A stretch of DNA of 23,723 bases from Yaniella flava (GCF_039529295.1 NZ_BAAAMN010000053.1:1-23723); one strand, 5' to 3'. Numbered from the stretch's first letter, positions 7,669 to 16,432 are shown. Notes: generated by a model from the sequence alone, not told the origin. A program made the numbers and translations.

Positions 7669-8406
7669 ATGGTAAATGTAAAAATTCTGCCCGATAAAAC
7701 ACATGCGTCTGAAGAAGTCGCACAGATCCTGCACGATTTGATTGTTGAAAAACCAAATGCAGTGATTGGTGTTGCAACCGGTTCAACCCCAGAAGGCGCC
7801 TACGAACGCCTGGCAGAGAAAATCAAAGAACACAACACCGACGTCTCCCAGCTGCGATTCTTTGCACTGGATGAATACGTCGGCATCTCATGGGATCATC
7901 CAGAGTCCTACCACGCTGTCATCAACCGGACCGTGACCGTCCCGCTGGGCGTTGATCCGTCGCAGGTGAATGTTCCCGAAGCCCCCGACGACGCGCCCGT
8001 CGGCTCGGTCGAGTCGTACGATGAGAAAATTGCTGCCGCCGGTGGTATCGATCTTCAACTGCTGGGCATCGGACGCAACGGCCACATCGGTTTTAACGAA
8101 CCCGGTACACCGTTTGATGCACCCACCCACGTTGGTGAACTGACAAACATCACACGTGAAGACAACTCGCGTTTCTTTGAGGGCGGCGTCGATGAGGTGC
8201 CACCGACGGCCATCACCCAGGGCATTGGTACTATTCTGAAGTCCCGGCAAGCCATTTTGATGGCATTCGGTGAGGCCAAAGCGGATGCGATTCGCGACTC
8301 GCTGGCCACCCCACCGGCTGAAGATCGTCCAGGTTCCTCATTGCAGCATCACAGCAATTGTGTGCTGTATTTGGACGAAGCCGCCGCCGCGAAGATTGAA
8401 GACTAG
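7669..8406 (+). CDS. nagB: Glucosamine-6-phosphate deaminase
   Basis: A 245-residue enzyme converting glucosamine-6-phosphate to fructose-6-phosphate plus ammonia, the last step of amino-sugar catabolism. Visible motifs are the phosphate loop ATGSTPEG, FFALDEYVG with catalytic Asp68 (Asp72 in E. coli) and GRNGHIGFNEP with His139 and the following Glu. The residue matching E. coli Asp141 is Asn here (N-G-H); I believe this also occurs in other Gram-positive NagB proteins, so I do not take it as inactivation. ATG 7669 is the first start that matches the family N-terminus. No nagA, PTS or ROK regulator gene is adjacent. Confidence 0.93.
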   Translation: MVNVKILPDKTHASEEVAQILHDLIVEKPNAVIGVATGSTPEGAYERLAEKIKEHNTDVSQLRFFALDEYVGISWDHPESYHAVINRTVTVPLGVDPSQVNVPEAPDDAPVGSVESYDEKIAAAGGIDLQLLGIGRNGHIGFNEPGTPFDAPTHVGELTNITREDNSRFFEGGVDEVPPTAITQGIGTILKSRQAILMAFGEAKADAIRDSLATPPAEDRPGSSLQHHSNCVLYLDEAAAAKIED

Positions 8407-8952
8407 TTGAAGAAGCGTTCGGGTCTCCTCATTGGTGCAACCATCGGCCTCTTTGTGCTGGCCGGTTGTGCCGGGGGAGGCCTTAACGATCCGGATATTG
8501 ATCCGAATTTTGAGTCGCTCGAAGGCTCCTATGATTCGACCACTGGTGATTCCACACCGCAGCACCCTAACGGTGCTGAGAGCAGCGATGCCTCAGCATC
8601 GTTAGAACAGTCGTGTACGGATTACCTCGAGTTCGATCAGGCATCCTCGGATGCGATGGATGCAGCCATTGGGGACGTGTCCGAGATCCCGTCCGCGGAT
8701 GAAATCTCGGCAGCACGCGAAGTATTCGTTGAGGCACAAGCAGAGATGGAAGCCATCGTGGAAGCGGCCGATGATGCTGCTTTTTTGGCTGAAGCAGAAC
8801 AGCTGCTGTCGATGTTTGACGCGATGATGACGGTCACCGACCCGGATGCTTCGGCCACCGATGTGATGGGTGTGGCCCAGAGTATTGATGTGGAAGGCAC
8901 GATCGCTGCTGAAGAGCGGCTGCTGTCAATGTGCCAAGCAGAAGTGGACTAA
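8407..8952 (+). CDS. Small acidic lipoprotein of unknown function
   Basis: Starts with TTG directly after the nagB stop, with no intervening base, so it is translated by coupling to nagB. The N-terminus KKRSGLLIGATIGLFVLAGC is a clear lipoprotein signal with lipobox LAGC and lipidated Cys21. The mature part is strongly acidic, rich in Asp, Glu, Ser and Ala, begins with a disordered stretch, and then forms what looks like a helical domain bracketed by two cysteines (SCTDYL near the start, SMCQAEVD at the end) that could form a disulfide. I do not recognise the family. Its stacking on nagB may hint at a surface role in amino-sugar use, but this is only inference. Confidence 0.78.
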   Translation: MKKRSGLLIGATIGLFVLAGCAGGGLNDPDIDPNFESLEGSYDSTTGDSTPQHPNGAESSDASASLEQSCTDYLEFDQASSDAMDAAIGDVSEIPSADEISAAREVFVEAQAEMEAIVEAADDAAFLAEAEQLLSMFDAMMTVTDPDASATDVMGVAQSIDVEGTIAAEERLLSMCQAEVD

Positions 8953-9554
8953 TTGCGAACGCATAACGAGTATGCCTGGCCAGATCACCAGATTTCGTAG
9001 GAAGACGGCAACGTTGGCGTGCTGAGCGCTGTAGCGTAATGTGAGGTTTGGGTCCTGTACCTCGCAGCGGCGCCTACAAATTCCGAATCTTGTCGTTAAG
9101 TCGTGAAAGAAAAAAGTGTCTTGCGTTTTAGAGCGAAAGTTCGCCACGCTCGAATTGGAACCCATCGGTTTCGTTGGTTTGGCCGGTTGCGACAGTGCCG
9201 TGGCTGGCCACTCTAAGGTTTCTGCGATGCTGATTAGGCATACGCCTTGGAGATCCTACAGACGGTAAGAATTGCAACCAGCCCAGACCTCAGCGAGTCA
9301 GTTGGCTGGGCTTAAAAACTCGTCTCAAATGTGTGCATTGATTTCGAATAGTGAATTGCTGAGACAGATAAGGAGTGCGTCGACCACACAAAACTGCCGC
9401 CGTGATAGGAAATGGTTGAACAGCTCGCTGACCCAAATTCGACATAAGAAGATTAAAAGGAACCGGTCCAAAGTGCAGATCTCGAGGGTGCTTTTGCCGC
9501 CCAATTAGAGCTTATCGACCGGCAACACTACGATGTTTCGACGCTCGAGGTTGT
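8953..9554. other. Gene-poor stretch
   Basis: No convincing gene on either strand; the short frames have no recognisable motifs. One hairpin, AGCCCAG (9280-9286) / CTGGGCT (9306-9312), is followed by TAAAAA rather than Ts. Together with the adjacent dehydrogenase remnant this looks like decayed sequence. Confidence 0.5.
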
Positions 9555-10009
9555 GAAGAAGAATCGCACAAGTTGGAAGAAACACCGGAGGCTTGCCGTA
9601 AGTATCGGTGCTGACCATGCCGTGGCCACGGGTAGTCTTCGAAACCGAACTCTGTGACGGAACAGAGCAAGACATTACTGACGGCGGTGCACACGTTACG
9701 TTTGGCTTCCTCTGCGGATTAGGCATGGACAAATTGTCGCCGCAACTTCTGCATCCGCGTGGGTCGCACTATGGGATCGGCTATGGTGGAGCAGTTAAGC
9801 TATACACAATCGATATCATTTCACGTGAAATTAATGTCATTGCCAATCTCGTCGGAACATACAATGACCTCGTTCAACTCATGGCACTGAACGCGGCCGG
9901 GAAGGTTGAACCACGCGCTAAGGTATACCCGTTGGATGCAACGTTCGACGTCATGTACGACCTCGGCAACGGGAAATTGGCCGGAACGCGAGGGATTTTG
10001 GTGCCATAG
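9555..10009 (+). pseudogene. Remnant of a zinc-type alcohol dehydrogenase (C-terminal half, frameshifted)
   Basis: The 3' part reads in one frame as DGTEQDITDGGAHVTF, then GMDKL, GSHYGIGYGG, TIDIISREINVIANLVGTYN and a final RGILVP. This is the characteristic C-terminus of medium-chain NAD(P)-dependent alcohol dehydrogenases. The preceding conserved segment, GADHAVATG (9607-9633), is in a different frame, and EEESHKLEE (9555-9581), matching the cofactor-domain helix, is in the third frame. At least two frameshifts separate them, and no N-terminal zinc-binding half is visible upstream. It is a dead gene next to the catabolic locus. Confidence 0.72.
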
Positions 10010-10028
10010 GCAGCAACTTCCGAATTGT

Positions 10029-10067
10029 TATGATAGTTCCAGTCCAGGAGGTTCTGGGCCTGGAACT
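10029..10067. promoter_or_regulatory. Inverted repeat with -10-like box before the gntR gene
   Basis: AGTTCCAG (10035-10042) and CTGGAACT (10060-10067) form a perfect 8-bp inverted repeat directly after a -10-like TATGAT (10029-10034). No good -35 element is seen. It could be an operator or a 5'-UTR hairpin of the regulator gene. A TGGTGTACAA (near 10099-10109) partly resembles the operator found at 11477-11488 and might serve autoregulation. Confidence 0.35.
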
Positions 10068-10127
10068 ACGGGTCGTTTGAGCCACCATATGAAGAAACCT
10101 GGTGTACAAGATGGGATGTAAGTGTTG

Positions 10128-10802
10128 ATGGCGGCTGCTTCGGGCGGGGCGGATGAATCCACCGCAACGTGGATTTCGAACCAGCTGCGCGAAAGCATCA
10201 TTTCAGGTGAGCTCGAGCCTGGTAGCCGCTTGCGTCAGCAAGGTTTGGCTCGACAATATGAAGCCTCGAGAATGCCAATCCGTGAAGCCTTGCAACGACT
10301 TGAATCTGAAGGATTAGTTTCGGTCGTTGCGCACTCAGGTGCCTGGGTTGCCAGCCTGGACATGGATGAATTTCGTAAAACCTATCAGCTGCGCAACGTC
10401 ATTGAACCCTTCGCACTAGAGCAATCAATTCCTGGGCTAACACCACAAGATAAGGATTTGATCCAAGATTTATGCATTGAAATTGGTGCTCTCATCCAAG
10501 GGCAAGTTGATGTGCAAGAATTTCTGCGTTTGGACCGAGAATTCCACCTAGCTACATATGTCGGATTGGATCATGAGCATTTGGAATCAATCGTTCGTCG
10601 GTTGTGGAACACTACACAACCGTATCGGCGAGCCTTGGTCTCCACATTGTCGACGGACCAGTTGGTTGCCACTCATAAGGATCACGAACAGATCGTTGAT
10701 GCGATTATGCGCCAAGACGTCCGGTCAGCAGGAAAACTGATGTGGGTACATATTCAGCGGACTATCTACCGCATTGAAAACCGTCCTGAAATTCTCGGCT
10801 AA
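10128..10802 (+). CDS. GntR-family (FCD subfamily) transcriptional regulator
   Basis: A 224-residue regulator. The N-terminal winged helix has the GntR pattern (SRLRQQGLARQYEASRMPIR followed by EALQRLESEGLV) at about residues 30-70. The C-terminal all-helical FCD domain contains the Asp and His residues that usually bind metal and shape the effector pocket (LDREFH, THKDHEQI, MWVHIQ). FCD regulators usually sense small organic acids and repress neighbouring catabolic genes. GTG 10122, TTG 10125 and ATG 10128 are consecutive possible starts; I chose ATG. Its stop overlaps the stop of the convergent VOC gene by 4 bases. It probably controls the divergent promoters at 11425-11488. Confidence 0.88.
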   Translation: MAAASGGADESTATWISNQLRESIISGELEPGSRLRQQGLARQYEASRMPIREALQRLESEGLVSVVAHSGAWVASLDMDEFRKTYQLRNVIEPFALEQSIPGLTPQDKDLIQDLCIEIGALIQGQVDVQEFLRLDREFHLATYVGLDHEHLESIVRRLWNTTQPYRRALVSTLSTDQLVATHKDHEQIVDAIMRQDVRSAGKLMWVHIQRTIYRIENRPEILG

Positions 10803-11359
10803 GCGTTTGGGTTTCTAGGATCCCAGAGTATAGTGTCAGCATGCTTCTCGTAGGCCTTACCGTTCGGGAAGCTTACGAGCTCAAAATACATGCCCCATGG
10901 TGATTTGAAGTAGGCCCATTCCTGTCCCTTGCTGGGGCCAGATGACTGAGTTGGCTGGCCTAGGACTTCTATATCCTGGCTCCGGAGAAATTCGATCGCG
11001 GCGTTGAGATTGTCCACATACAACGCCATGTGATGCCCACCTACGTCAGAATTTTGGGGCACAGTCATCCGTTGGTCAGGGGCGTCGTATTGAAACACCT
11101 CGAGATTTACCCCTGTGTGTAACCGATAAAAACGGATCTCTTGCATCGTAGTTTCGGGACTAATTTCGAGCTTCTCGGCAATCGCGGGCCCCTTGGGATA
11201 GGGGCCCAGCTTATACACGAATGTGGCTCCCAAAATTCGTGTCAGAAAGTCGTGGGCGACCTCGATATCTGGCACAGTAAACCCAATGTGATCGGAACCA
11301 CGAAGTCCGGGGATGCCATTGGGCGTCGCAGCTTGATTTGCGTCATTGCTCATGTTCAT
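10799..11359 (-). CDS. VOC-superfamily (glyoxalase/dioxygenase fold) protein
   Basis: A 186-residue vicinal-oxygen-chelate protein. The metal-ligand set is visible in order: His in SDHIGFTVPD, Glu in GVNLEVFQY, His in GGHHMALYV and Glu in MYFELVSF. This His-Glu-His-Glu pattern is that of glyoxalase I, methylmalonyl-CoA epimerase and related lyases and isomerases. Three Met codons lie at 11365, 11359 and 11353; 11359 is chosen because GAAAGGA sits 8 bases upstream. It is divergent from the permease operon and shares the mirrored operator region, so it is probably co-regulated. An epimerase or lyase acting on the imported substrate or on a CoA ester is a reasonable guess. Confidence 0.85.
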   Translation of the reverse strand: MNMSNDANQAATPNGIPGLRGSDHIGFTVPDIEVAHDFLTRILGATFVYKLGPYPKGPAIAEKLEISPETTMQEIRFYRLHTGVNLEVFQYDAPDQRMTVPQNSDVGGHHMALYVDNLNAAIEFLRSQDIEVLGQPTQSSGPSKGQEWAYFKSPWGMYFELVSFPNGKAYEKHADTILWDPRNPNA

Positions 11360-11424
11360 GCTCATGATCCTTTCACATATACGGAATTCACTCCGTGTCT
11401 CAAACACGGGCCCGGGAACGCTTA

Positions 11425-11436
11425 ATTGTATCCAAA
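11425..11436 (-). promoter_or_regulatory. Left copy of mirrored operator, overlapping a -10 box of the VOC gene
   Basis: ATTGTATCCAAA; read on the minus strand this is TTTGGATACAAT, whose TACAAT could be the -10 of the leftward promoter. No clear -35 was found for it. The core TTG-N4-CAA half-palindrome resembles operators of GntR/FCD regulators. It is an exact inverted copy of 11477-11488. Confidence 0.65.
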
Positions 11437-11458
11437 CAGCGATGAATTGATTCGGTAG

Positions 11459-11488
11459 TTGGGAATATCTGATAACTTTGGATACAAT
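11459..11488 (+). promoter_or_regulatory. Rightward promoter with embedded operator for the catabolic operon
   Basis: TTGGGA (11459-11464), an 18-base spacer and TACAAT (11483-11488). The operator copy TTTGGATACAAT (11477-11488) covers the -10 element, so a bound repressor would block polymerase. An alternative pair is TTGATT (11447-11452) with GATAAC (11471-11476). Confidence 0.6.
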
Positions 11489-11554
11489 CATACCGAAAAG
11501 TCGTGTAGCTCACGATGTCCTGTAGTGCCTAAGGCATATATCGAAAGGTGAAAT

Positions 11555-12889
11555 ATGGCCTGGTTAGGAATTTTGGGGATTGTCTTAGGCATCGCCACAT
11601 TGATTGCCATGGCATTCCGTGGGATTGCTATGGTGCCGACCACGGTTGTCGCATCGCTTGTGGTGATGGTGTTCAACGGGATGGATATCTGGGACGGTTT
11701 CCTCGACGGGTTCGGACAGAGCACCGCGAACTATGTTGCGCTCTACATCATCTTGTTCTTCTTGGGAACGCTGTTCGGGGAATTATTGTCGAAATCTGGA
11801 GCAGCAAAGTCGATTGCGCTGCAGATGTTGAAGTTGCCGGTGAAGCGCAAGGCCCTGTTGGTCGTGGTGCTGGCTTCGGCGATTTTGTCCTACGGAGGGG
11901 TCAACCTATTCGTGATCGTCTTCTCCATCTACCCGATCGCACTTGTGTTATTCAAGGAAGAAGATATTCCGAAACGGCTCTTCCCTGCGGCACTGTTCTT
12001 AGGTTCGGCGACTTTTACTATGGTTGCCATCCCCGGTACCCCGGCAATTCAAAACCTCATTCCAGCAGAAACTTTTGGTACCACTGCCTATGCAGCACCG
12101 ACCATGGGCATCATCGCCTCGGCGGCCATGCTAGGGCTTGGCATATGGTGGCTTTACTGGTCGCAGTCCCGACTGGCGAAAAAGCAAGTAGGGTTTGTTC
12201 CCGGCCCACGAGACAATATGGAGAACATAGATATTGACAGCCGCGAGGGCGTGCCCAGTTTTTGGGTATCGATCTTGCCTATCATCATCGTCCTAGCCCT
12301 GATCTTCATTCTGAATAACTATCTAGACACTGTTTTTGCAGTGAATATTGCACTAGCCTCCGGGGTGTTGTCGACCACGGCACTGTTCTGGCCGACTTTG
12401 AAGGTCGATTATGTCGGTCGACTGAATGCTGGTGGTCATGATGGTCTTACTGCCCTGATGAACACTGCGGTGGTTGTTGGTTTTGGCGGCGTGGTGGCGA
12501 TGTCGTCCGGATTCGACTCCATTGTTGATTGGACGATGGGGCTGGATATGCACCCGATGATTTCAGGAGCGCTAGCAGTCGGGGTGGTGTCGGCAGCCAC
12601 CGGTTCAGCTTCGGGCGGTCTGCAAGTATTTTCGGACTCGCTTGGTTCACAATATGTTGAACTCAGTCAGGCACAGGGCGTCTCGCCAGATGCCATGCAT
12701 CGCGTTTTGGCGATGTCAGCGGCCGGCCTCGATTCCATGCCCTATTCGGGTGGATACATTACTGCCATTACCTATGCACAGCTGACCCACCGAGAATCCT
12801 ATGGCTATTTCTTCGTTACGAACGTCGTGATTACGTCAATTGGTGCGGTATTGGGAATCCTCTTGTACCTCGGCCTAGGCATCGCCTAA
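11555..12889 (+). CDS. GntP-family permease (organic/hydroxy acid:H+ symporter)
   Basis: A 444-residue polytopic membrane protein with roughly 12 hydrophobic segments. The stretch FFLGTLFGELLSKSGAAKSIA and the glycine-rich TGSASGG and ATFTMVAIPGTPAIQN-type loops match the gluconate permease (GntP) family, whose members import gluconate, glycerate, 3-hydroxybutyrate and similar hydroxy acids. Length fits the family. GAAAGGTG lies just before ATG 11555. As first gene of the operon it probably imports the substrate of the enzymes encoded downstream. Confidence 0.87.
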   Translation: MAWLGILGIVLGIATLIAMAFRGIAMVPTTVVASLVVMVFNGMDIWDGFLDGFGQSTANYVALYIILFFLGTLFGELLSKSGAAKSIALQMLKLPVKRKALLVVVLASAILSYGGVNLFVIVFSIYPIALVLFKEEDIPKRLFPAALFLGSATFTMVAIPGTPAIQNLIPAETFGTTAYAAPTMGIIASAAMLGLGIWWLYWSQSRLAKKQVGFVPGPRDNMENIDIDSREGVPSFWVSILPIIIVLALIFILNNYLDTVFAVNIALASGVLSTTALFWPTLKVDYVGRLNAGGHDGLTALMNTAVVVGFGGVVAMSSGFDSIVDWTMGLDMHPMISGALAVGVVSAATGSASGGLQVFSDSLGSQYVELSQAQGVSPDAMHRVLAMSAAGLDSMPYSGGYITAITYAQLTHRESYGYFFVTNVVITSIGAVLGILLYLGLGIA

Positions 12890-12913
12890 GAAACGCTTCA
12901 CAAGGAGACTTTG

Positions 12914-15133
12914 ATGACGAACAAAAGATTAGAAATTAACACACCGGCGACAGTTATTACAGCCAGCGAAGCAGACTGGGATGCTGCAACCCCGCAATTC
13001 CTGGAAAGCATGCTTGTCCAAATGATCGCGGTGCGATCATTCGAACAGGCGCTACTCGATCTTGCACGACAGGGTCTTGTACACGGCCCCATGCACTCAT
13101 CGATAGGACAAGAAGGGGCCGCTGTAGGTTCGGTCTTGGCTCTAGCAGATGATGACGGGGTGAACGGCACACACCGTGGCCACCACCAGTTCCTCGCCAA
13201 ATCGCTGCACTATTTACGTCCAGACGGTATGAACTTAGTCGATGGAGTCAAAGGCGATGACTTAGAACAGTTCTTGTATCGCACGCTGTCAGAGATCATG
13301 GGTTTGGCCGATGGTTTTTCCGGCGGACGCGGCGGCTCCATGCACCTTCAGTGGTTAGAAGCCGGTGCCCTGGGGACAAACGCTATTGTTGGTGGTGGCG
13401 TACCGCTAGCAGCAGGAAATGCCTGGGCTCAGCGACATGACGCGGAACTCGCTCACCAAAGTAAAGACCCCTTGGATATGCAGGTTACGGTGACCTACTT
13501 TGGAGATGGTGCCTCCAACATTGGCTCTACCTTGGAGACGCTGAATCTCGCCGCTGCGTGGAAATTACCGTTGTGCTTCTTCATTGAGAACAACCAGTAT
13601 GCTGTGGCCACGTTCATTGATGACGTTACTGGGGATGAAGATCTTGCTGCCCGCGGGCCTGGTTTCGGAGTCACGAGTTTCCAAGTTGACGGCATGGACC
13701 CTATGGCTGTCTATTTGGCCCAGCGAGAGGCAACGGCTCATATGCGTGCGGGCAAAGGTCCGACGCTCATCGAAGCGAAAACCTACCGCTACTTCCACCA
13801 AAATGGTCCCTTCCCCGGTTCGGCATTCGGATACCGCACCAAAGACGAGGAACAATCATGGCGCAACCGTGACGCCATTGAGCTCGTGGCATCTCACATG
13901 GAACGCCGTGGACTCATAACAGCTGAGCAACGAGAAGAACTTGCCGCACGTGTGAATGCTTCCGTGGCGGAGATTGTCGACCGCGTTCTCGAACAAGACC
14001 CGGCCTCAGACCGCGGCGGGAAACGTGTCATCCCAGGCCTGTGGCCTGATGCTCAGTCGGTAGATGAACATATCCGTGGCGATTACGCTGTTGGGGCGAT
14101 TCTTGAGGGCAGCCAGCAGCTGCCGCAAGAAGGCGCACAAGACCAGCGATTTAACGACACAATCGCTGCCACCCTCAACCACAGGATGACTGATGATCCA
14201 GGCATCGTTGTCATGGGCGAAGATGTTCATGAGCTTGGCGGTGGCACGAACGGTGCGACGAAAGGGCTGAAAGGCCAGTATCCGGACCGTGTTCTTGGTA
14301 CCCCGATTTCGGAAAATGCCTTTACCGGTCTCGCAGGGGGGCTGTCGATGAACGGCCGATACAAGCCAATTGTCGAATTTATGTACCCTGACTTTATGTG
14401 GGTTGCAGGTGACCAAGTCTTTAACCAGATTGGCAAAGCGCGCCACATGTACGGTGGGCAGTCAACAATGCCGGTGGTCCTGCGCACGAAAGTTGCATCC
14501 GGTGCCGGTTATGGATCCCAGCATTCTATGGATCCTGCTGGAATATTTGCGACTTCGCCTGGTTGGCGGATCGTTGCTCCTTCGAGCGCTCAAGATTACG
14601 TGGGTCTCATGAATACCGCATTGGATTTGGACGACCCTGTACTCGTGCTGGAGCATGTGGATCTGTACCCAAAACGCGAACCGGTACACACTGAACATCT
14701 GGATTATCGTTTACCCGTGGGTGTTGCCGACACTGTTCGTGAAGGTACTGATGTGACAGTGCTTAGCTATTTGAACATGGTCCATGTGGCCAGGGATATT
14801 GCAGAGGAACACGACCTGATCGATGCCGAGGTCATTGACTTGCGTTGGTTGGACCGAGCTTCGATTGATTGGCAAACCATCAGTGAATCCGTCAAGAAAA
14901 CAAACGCAGTCCTTATCGTCGAGCAGGGTGCTCAAGGTACTTCGTATGGTGGTTGGTTGGCTGATGAGATTCAGCGACGACTATTTGATTGGTTGGACCA
15001 GCCGATTCAGCGTGTAACCGGGTCTGAGGCCTCCCCATCTATTTCCCAGGTCTTGGAATCTGCGGCGAACGCTGATGCCAATGACGTTCGACACGGATTC
15101 GACCGTATTGCCCGTGGTCTCGGGCGTAGCTAG
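12914..15133 (+). CDS. Fused alpha-beta E1 component of a 2-oxoacid/acetoin-type dehydrogenase
   Basis: A 739-residue thiamine-diphosphate enzyme with both E1 subunits in one chain. The alpha part (residues about 25-370) has GTHRGHHQFLAK, FSGGRGGSMHL and the ThDP-Mg motif GDGASN (from residue 197) ending in ENNQYA (about 225-230). The beta part (about 405-739) has GIVVMGEDVHELGG, GTPISENAFTGLAGG and VEFMYPDFM. It decarboxylates or cleaves a 2-oxo acid or acyloin and passes the acyl group to E2. The usual HSxSDPxxYR loop of the alpha subunit is replaced by a longer YFHQNGPFPGSAFGYR. ATG 12914 is preferred over TTG 12911; AAGGAG is 6 bases upstream. Acetoin dehydrogenase and branched-chain 2-oxoacid dehydrogenase are the closest models, but substrate is not determinable. 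Confidence 0.88.
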   Translation: MTNKRLEINTPATVITASEADWDAATPQFLESMLVQMIAVRSFEQALLDLARQGLVHGPMHSSIGQEGAAVGSVLALADDDGVNGTHRGHHQFLAKSLHYLRPDGMNLVDGVKGDDLEQFLYRTLSEIMGLADGFSGGRGGSMHLQWLEAGALGTNAIVGGGVPLAAGNAWAQRHDAELAHQSKDPLDMQVTVTYFGDGASNIGSTLETLNLAAAWKLPLCFFIENNQYAVATFIDDVTGDEDLAARGPGFGVTSFQVDGMDPMAVYLAQREATAHMRAGKGPTLIEAKTYRYFHQNGPFPGSAFGYRTKDEEQSWRNRDAIELVASHMERRGLITAEQREELAARVNASVAEIVDRVLEQDPASDRGGKRVIPGLWPDAQSVDEHIRGDYAVGAILEGSQQLPQEGAQDQRFNDTIAATLNHRMTDDPGIVVMGEDVHELGGGTNGATKGLKGQYPDRVLGTPISENAFTGLAGGLSMNGRYKPIVEFMYPDFMWVAGDQVFNQIGKARHMYGGQSTMPVVLRTKVASGAGYGSQHSMDPAGIFATSPGWRIVAPSSAQDYVGLMNTALDLDDPVLVLEHVDLYPKREPVHTEHLDYRLPVGVADTVREGTDVTVLSYLNMVHVARDIAEEHDLIDAEVIDLRWLDRASIDWQTISESVKKTNAVLIVEQGAQGTSYGGWLADEIQRRLFDWLDQPIQRVTGSEASPSISQVLESAANADANDVRHGFDRIARGLGRS

Positions 15134-15145
15134 AAAGGACACGAC

Positions 15146-16417
15146 ATGGCACATCTCATTACTATGCCAGCAGTGGTCGCTGACGCTGAGGACGCTGTTG
15201 TTGCTTCTTGGCTTGTCAGTGTTGGCAACGCCATTAAACAGGGGCAGCCCATCGCCGAAGTAGAAACCGAAAAAGCGACGGTCGAAATGGAATCGACTGG
15301 TACGGGGACTCTCAGTCGTATCGTCGCGGAAACCGGCGCGGTGGTTGCCGTGGGAGCTCCTATCGCGGGGCTTTTGGAACCCGGTGAGGATGAATCCGCA
15401 ATCGACCAGCTTATGGCCGAAGCAGACGTTGGTCACGGCACCTCAGAAGTGGCACGAGAACCCGCTGCTCAGCCACAGGCATCCCAGGCGTCACCGACTC
15501 CCGAGCAAGCAGGGGCAGATACTTCTGACAGCTCGACTCGGCGCGTTTTTGCGTCGCCCATAGCTCGCAAGAAAGCGAAAGAGGCAGGTATTGCGTTCGA
15601 GCATCTCACGGGGTCAGGACCGAATGGTCGAATTATCCGAGCTGATGTTGAGGCTGCAATCGCGAATCAAGCACCCGTCGAGCAGCCCCAGATGCAAGCT
15701 ACAGTGCAACTTGACGTTTCAACGGAACAGAAATATCGCGCAGAAAAAGCCTCTCCGATGCGAAAAGCGATTGCACGACGACTAACCGAGTCCAAAACCA
15801 CCGTTCCACACTTCTATCTCGCGGTAGATATAGCGATGGATCAATTGTTGCAGACTCGTTCGAAGGTCAATGATCAGCTAGAAGAGACTGGGCTGCGATT
15901 GACCGTCAACGACCTATTAGTAAAAGCGTTGTCGACCGCACTTCTCGAAGTGACGGAGGCCAACGCCACCTGGCATGAGGATACAATCCGGTATTACGAA
16001 ACCGTCGATATTGCGGTAGCGGTGGCCACCGACGGGGGGCTAATTACGCCGGTTGTCGAAGGTGTAGATCAGCGTTCGTTGTCGTCAATTACGGCTGCGA
16101 TGAACGACATCAAGGAACGGTCGGCAGCCGGAAAGATTCGTCAAGACGAGCTCGAAGGCGGCACCTTTACACTGTCGAATTTAGGCATGTTCGGTACTCG
16201 AGAGTTCTCGGCGATTATTAATCCACCTCACGCGGGCATCATTGCTACTGGGGCAACGGAAGAGCGAGTGGTTGCTGTCGACGGCAAACCTGAAGTGGCC
16301 CGGATGATGACAGCAACACTGTCTGCGGATCACCGTGTGGTCGATGGTGCAGTGGGCGCCCGCTTGATGCAATCGTTCAAACGTGTGATTGAAAATCCAC
16401 TTCGGTTGTTGGTCTAG
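15146..16417 (+). CDS. E2 dihydrolipoamide acyltransferase
   Basis: A 423-residue E2. The N-terminal lipoyl domain has the lipoylated Lys43 in VETEKATVEM. A Pro/Ala/Ser/Gln linker follows, then a peripheral-subunit-binding domain (about residues 132-172, with FASPIARKKAKEAGI and GPNGRI) and the catalytic domain with HRVVDG (His396) near the end. It transfers the acyl group from E1 to CoA. AAAGGA lies before ATG 15146, 12 bases after the E1 gene. No E3 gene is present, so a shared lipoamide dehydrogenase is presumably used. Confidence 0.92.
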   Translation: MAHLITMPAVVADAEDAVVASWLVSVGNAIKQGQPIAEVETEKATVEMESTGTGTLSRIVAETGAVVAVGAPIAGLLEPGEDESAIDQLMAEADVGHGTSEVAREPAAQPQASQASPTPEQAGADTSDSSTRRVFASPIARKKAKEAGIAFEHLTGSGPNGRIIRADVEAAIANQAPVEQPQMQATVQLDVSTEQKYRAEKASPMRKAIARRLTESKTTVPHFYLAVDIAMDQLLQTRSKVNDQLEETGLRLTVNDLLVKALSTALLEVTEANATWHEDTIRYYETVDIAVAVATDGGLITPVVEGVDQRSLSSITAAMNDIKERSAAGKIRQDELEGGTFTLSNLGMFGTREFSAIINPPHAGIIATGATEERVVAVDGKPEVARMMTATLSADHRVVDGAVGARLMQSFKRVIENPLRLLV

Positions 16418-16432
16418 GAAAGGAAGAGACAC

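Noticed and set aside
7669..8406. NagB judged inactive because Asn stands where E. coli has Asp141
   Set aside because: All other catalytic residues are present, and I believe Asn at this place occurs in other Gram-positive NagB proteins, so inactivation is not supported.
9272..9508. 78-residue frame in the gene-poor stretch
   Set aside because: No ribosome binding site, no motif and a random-looking basic composition.
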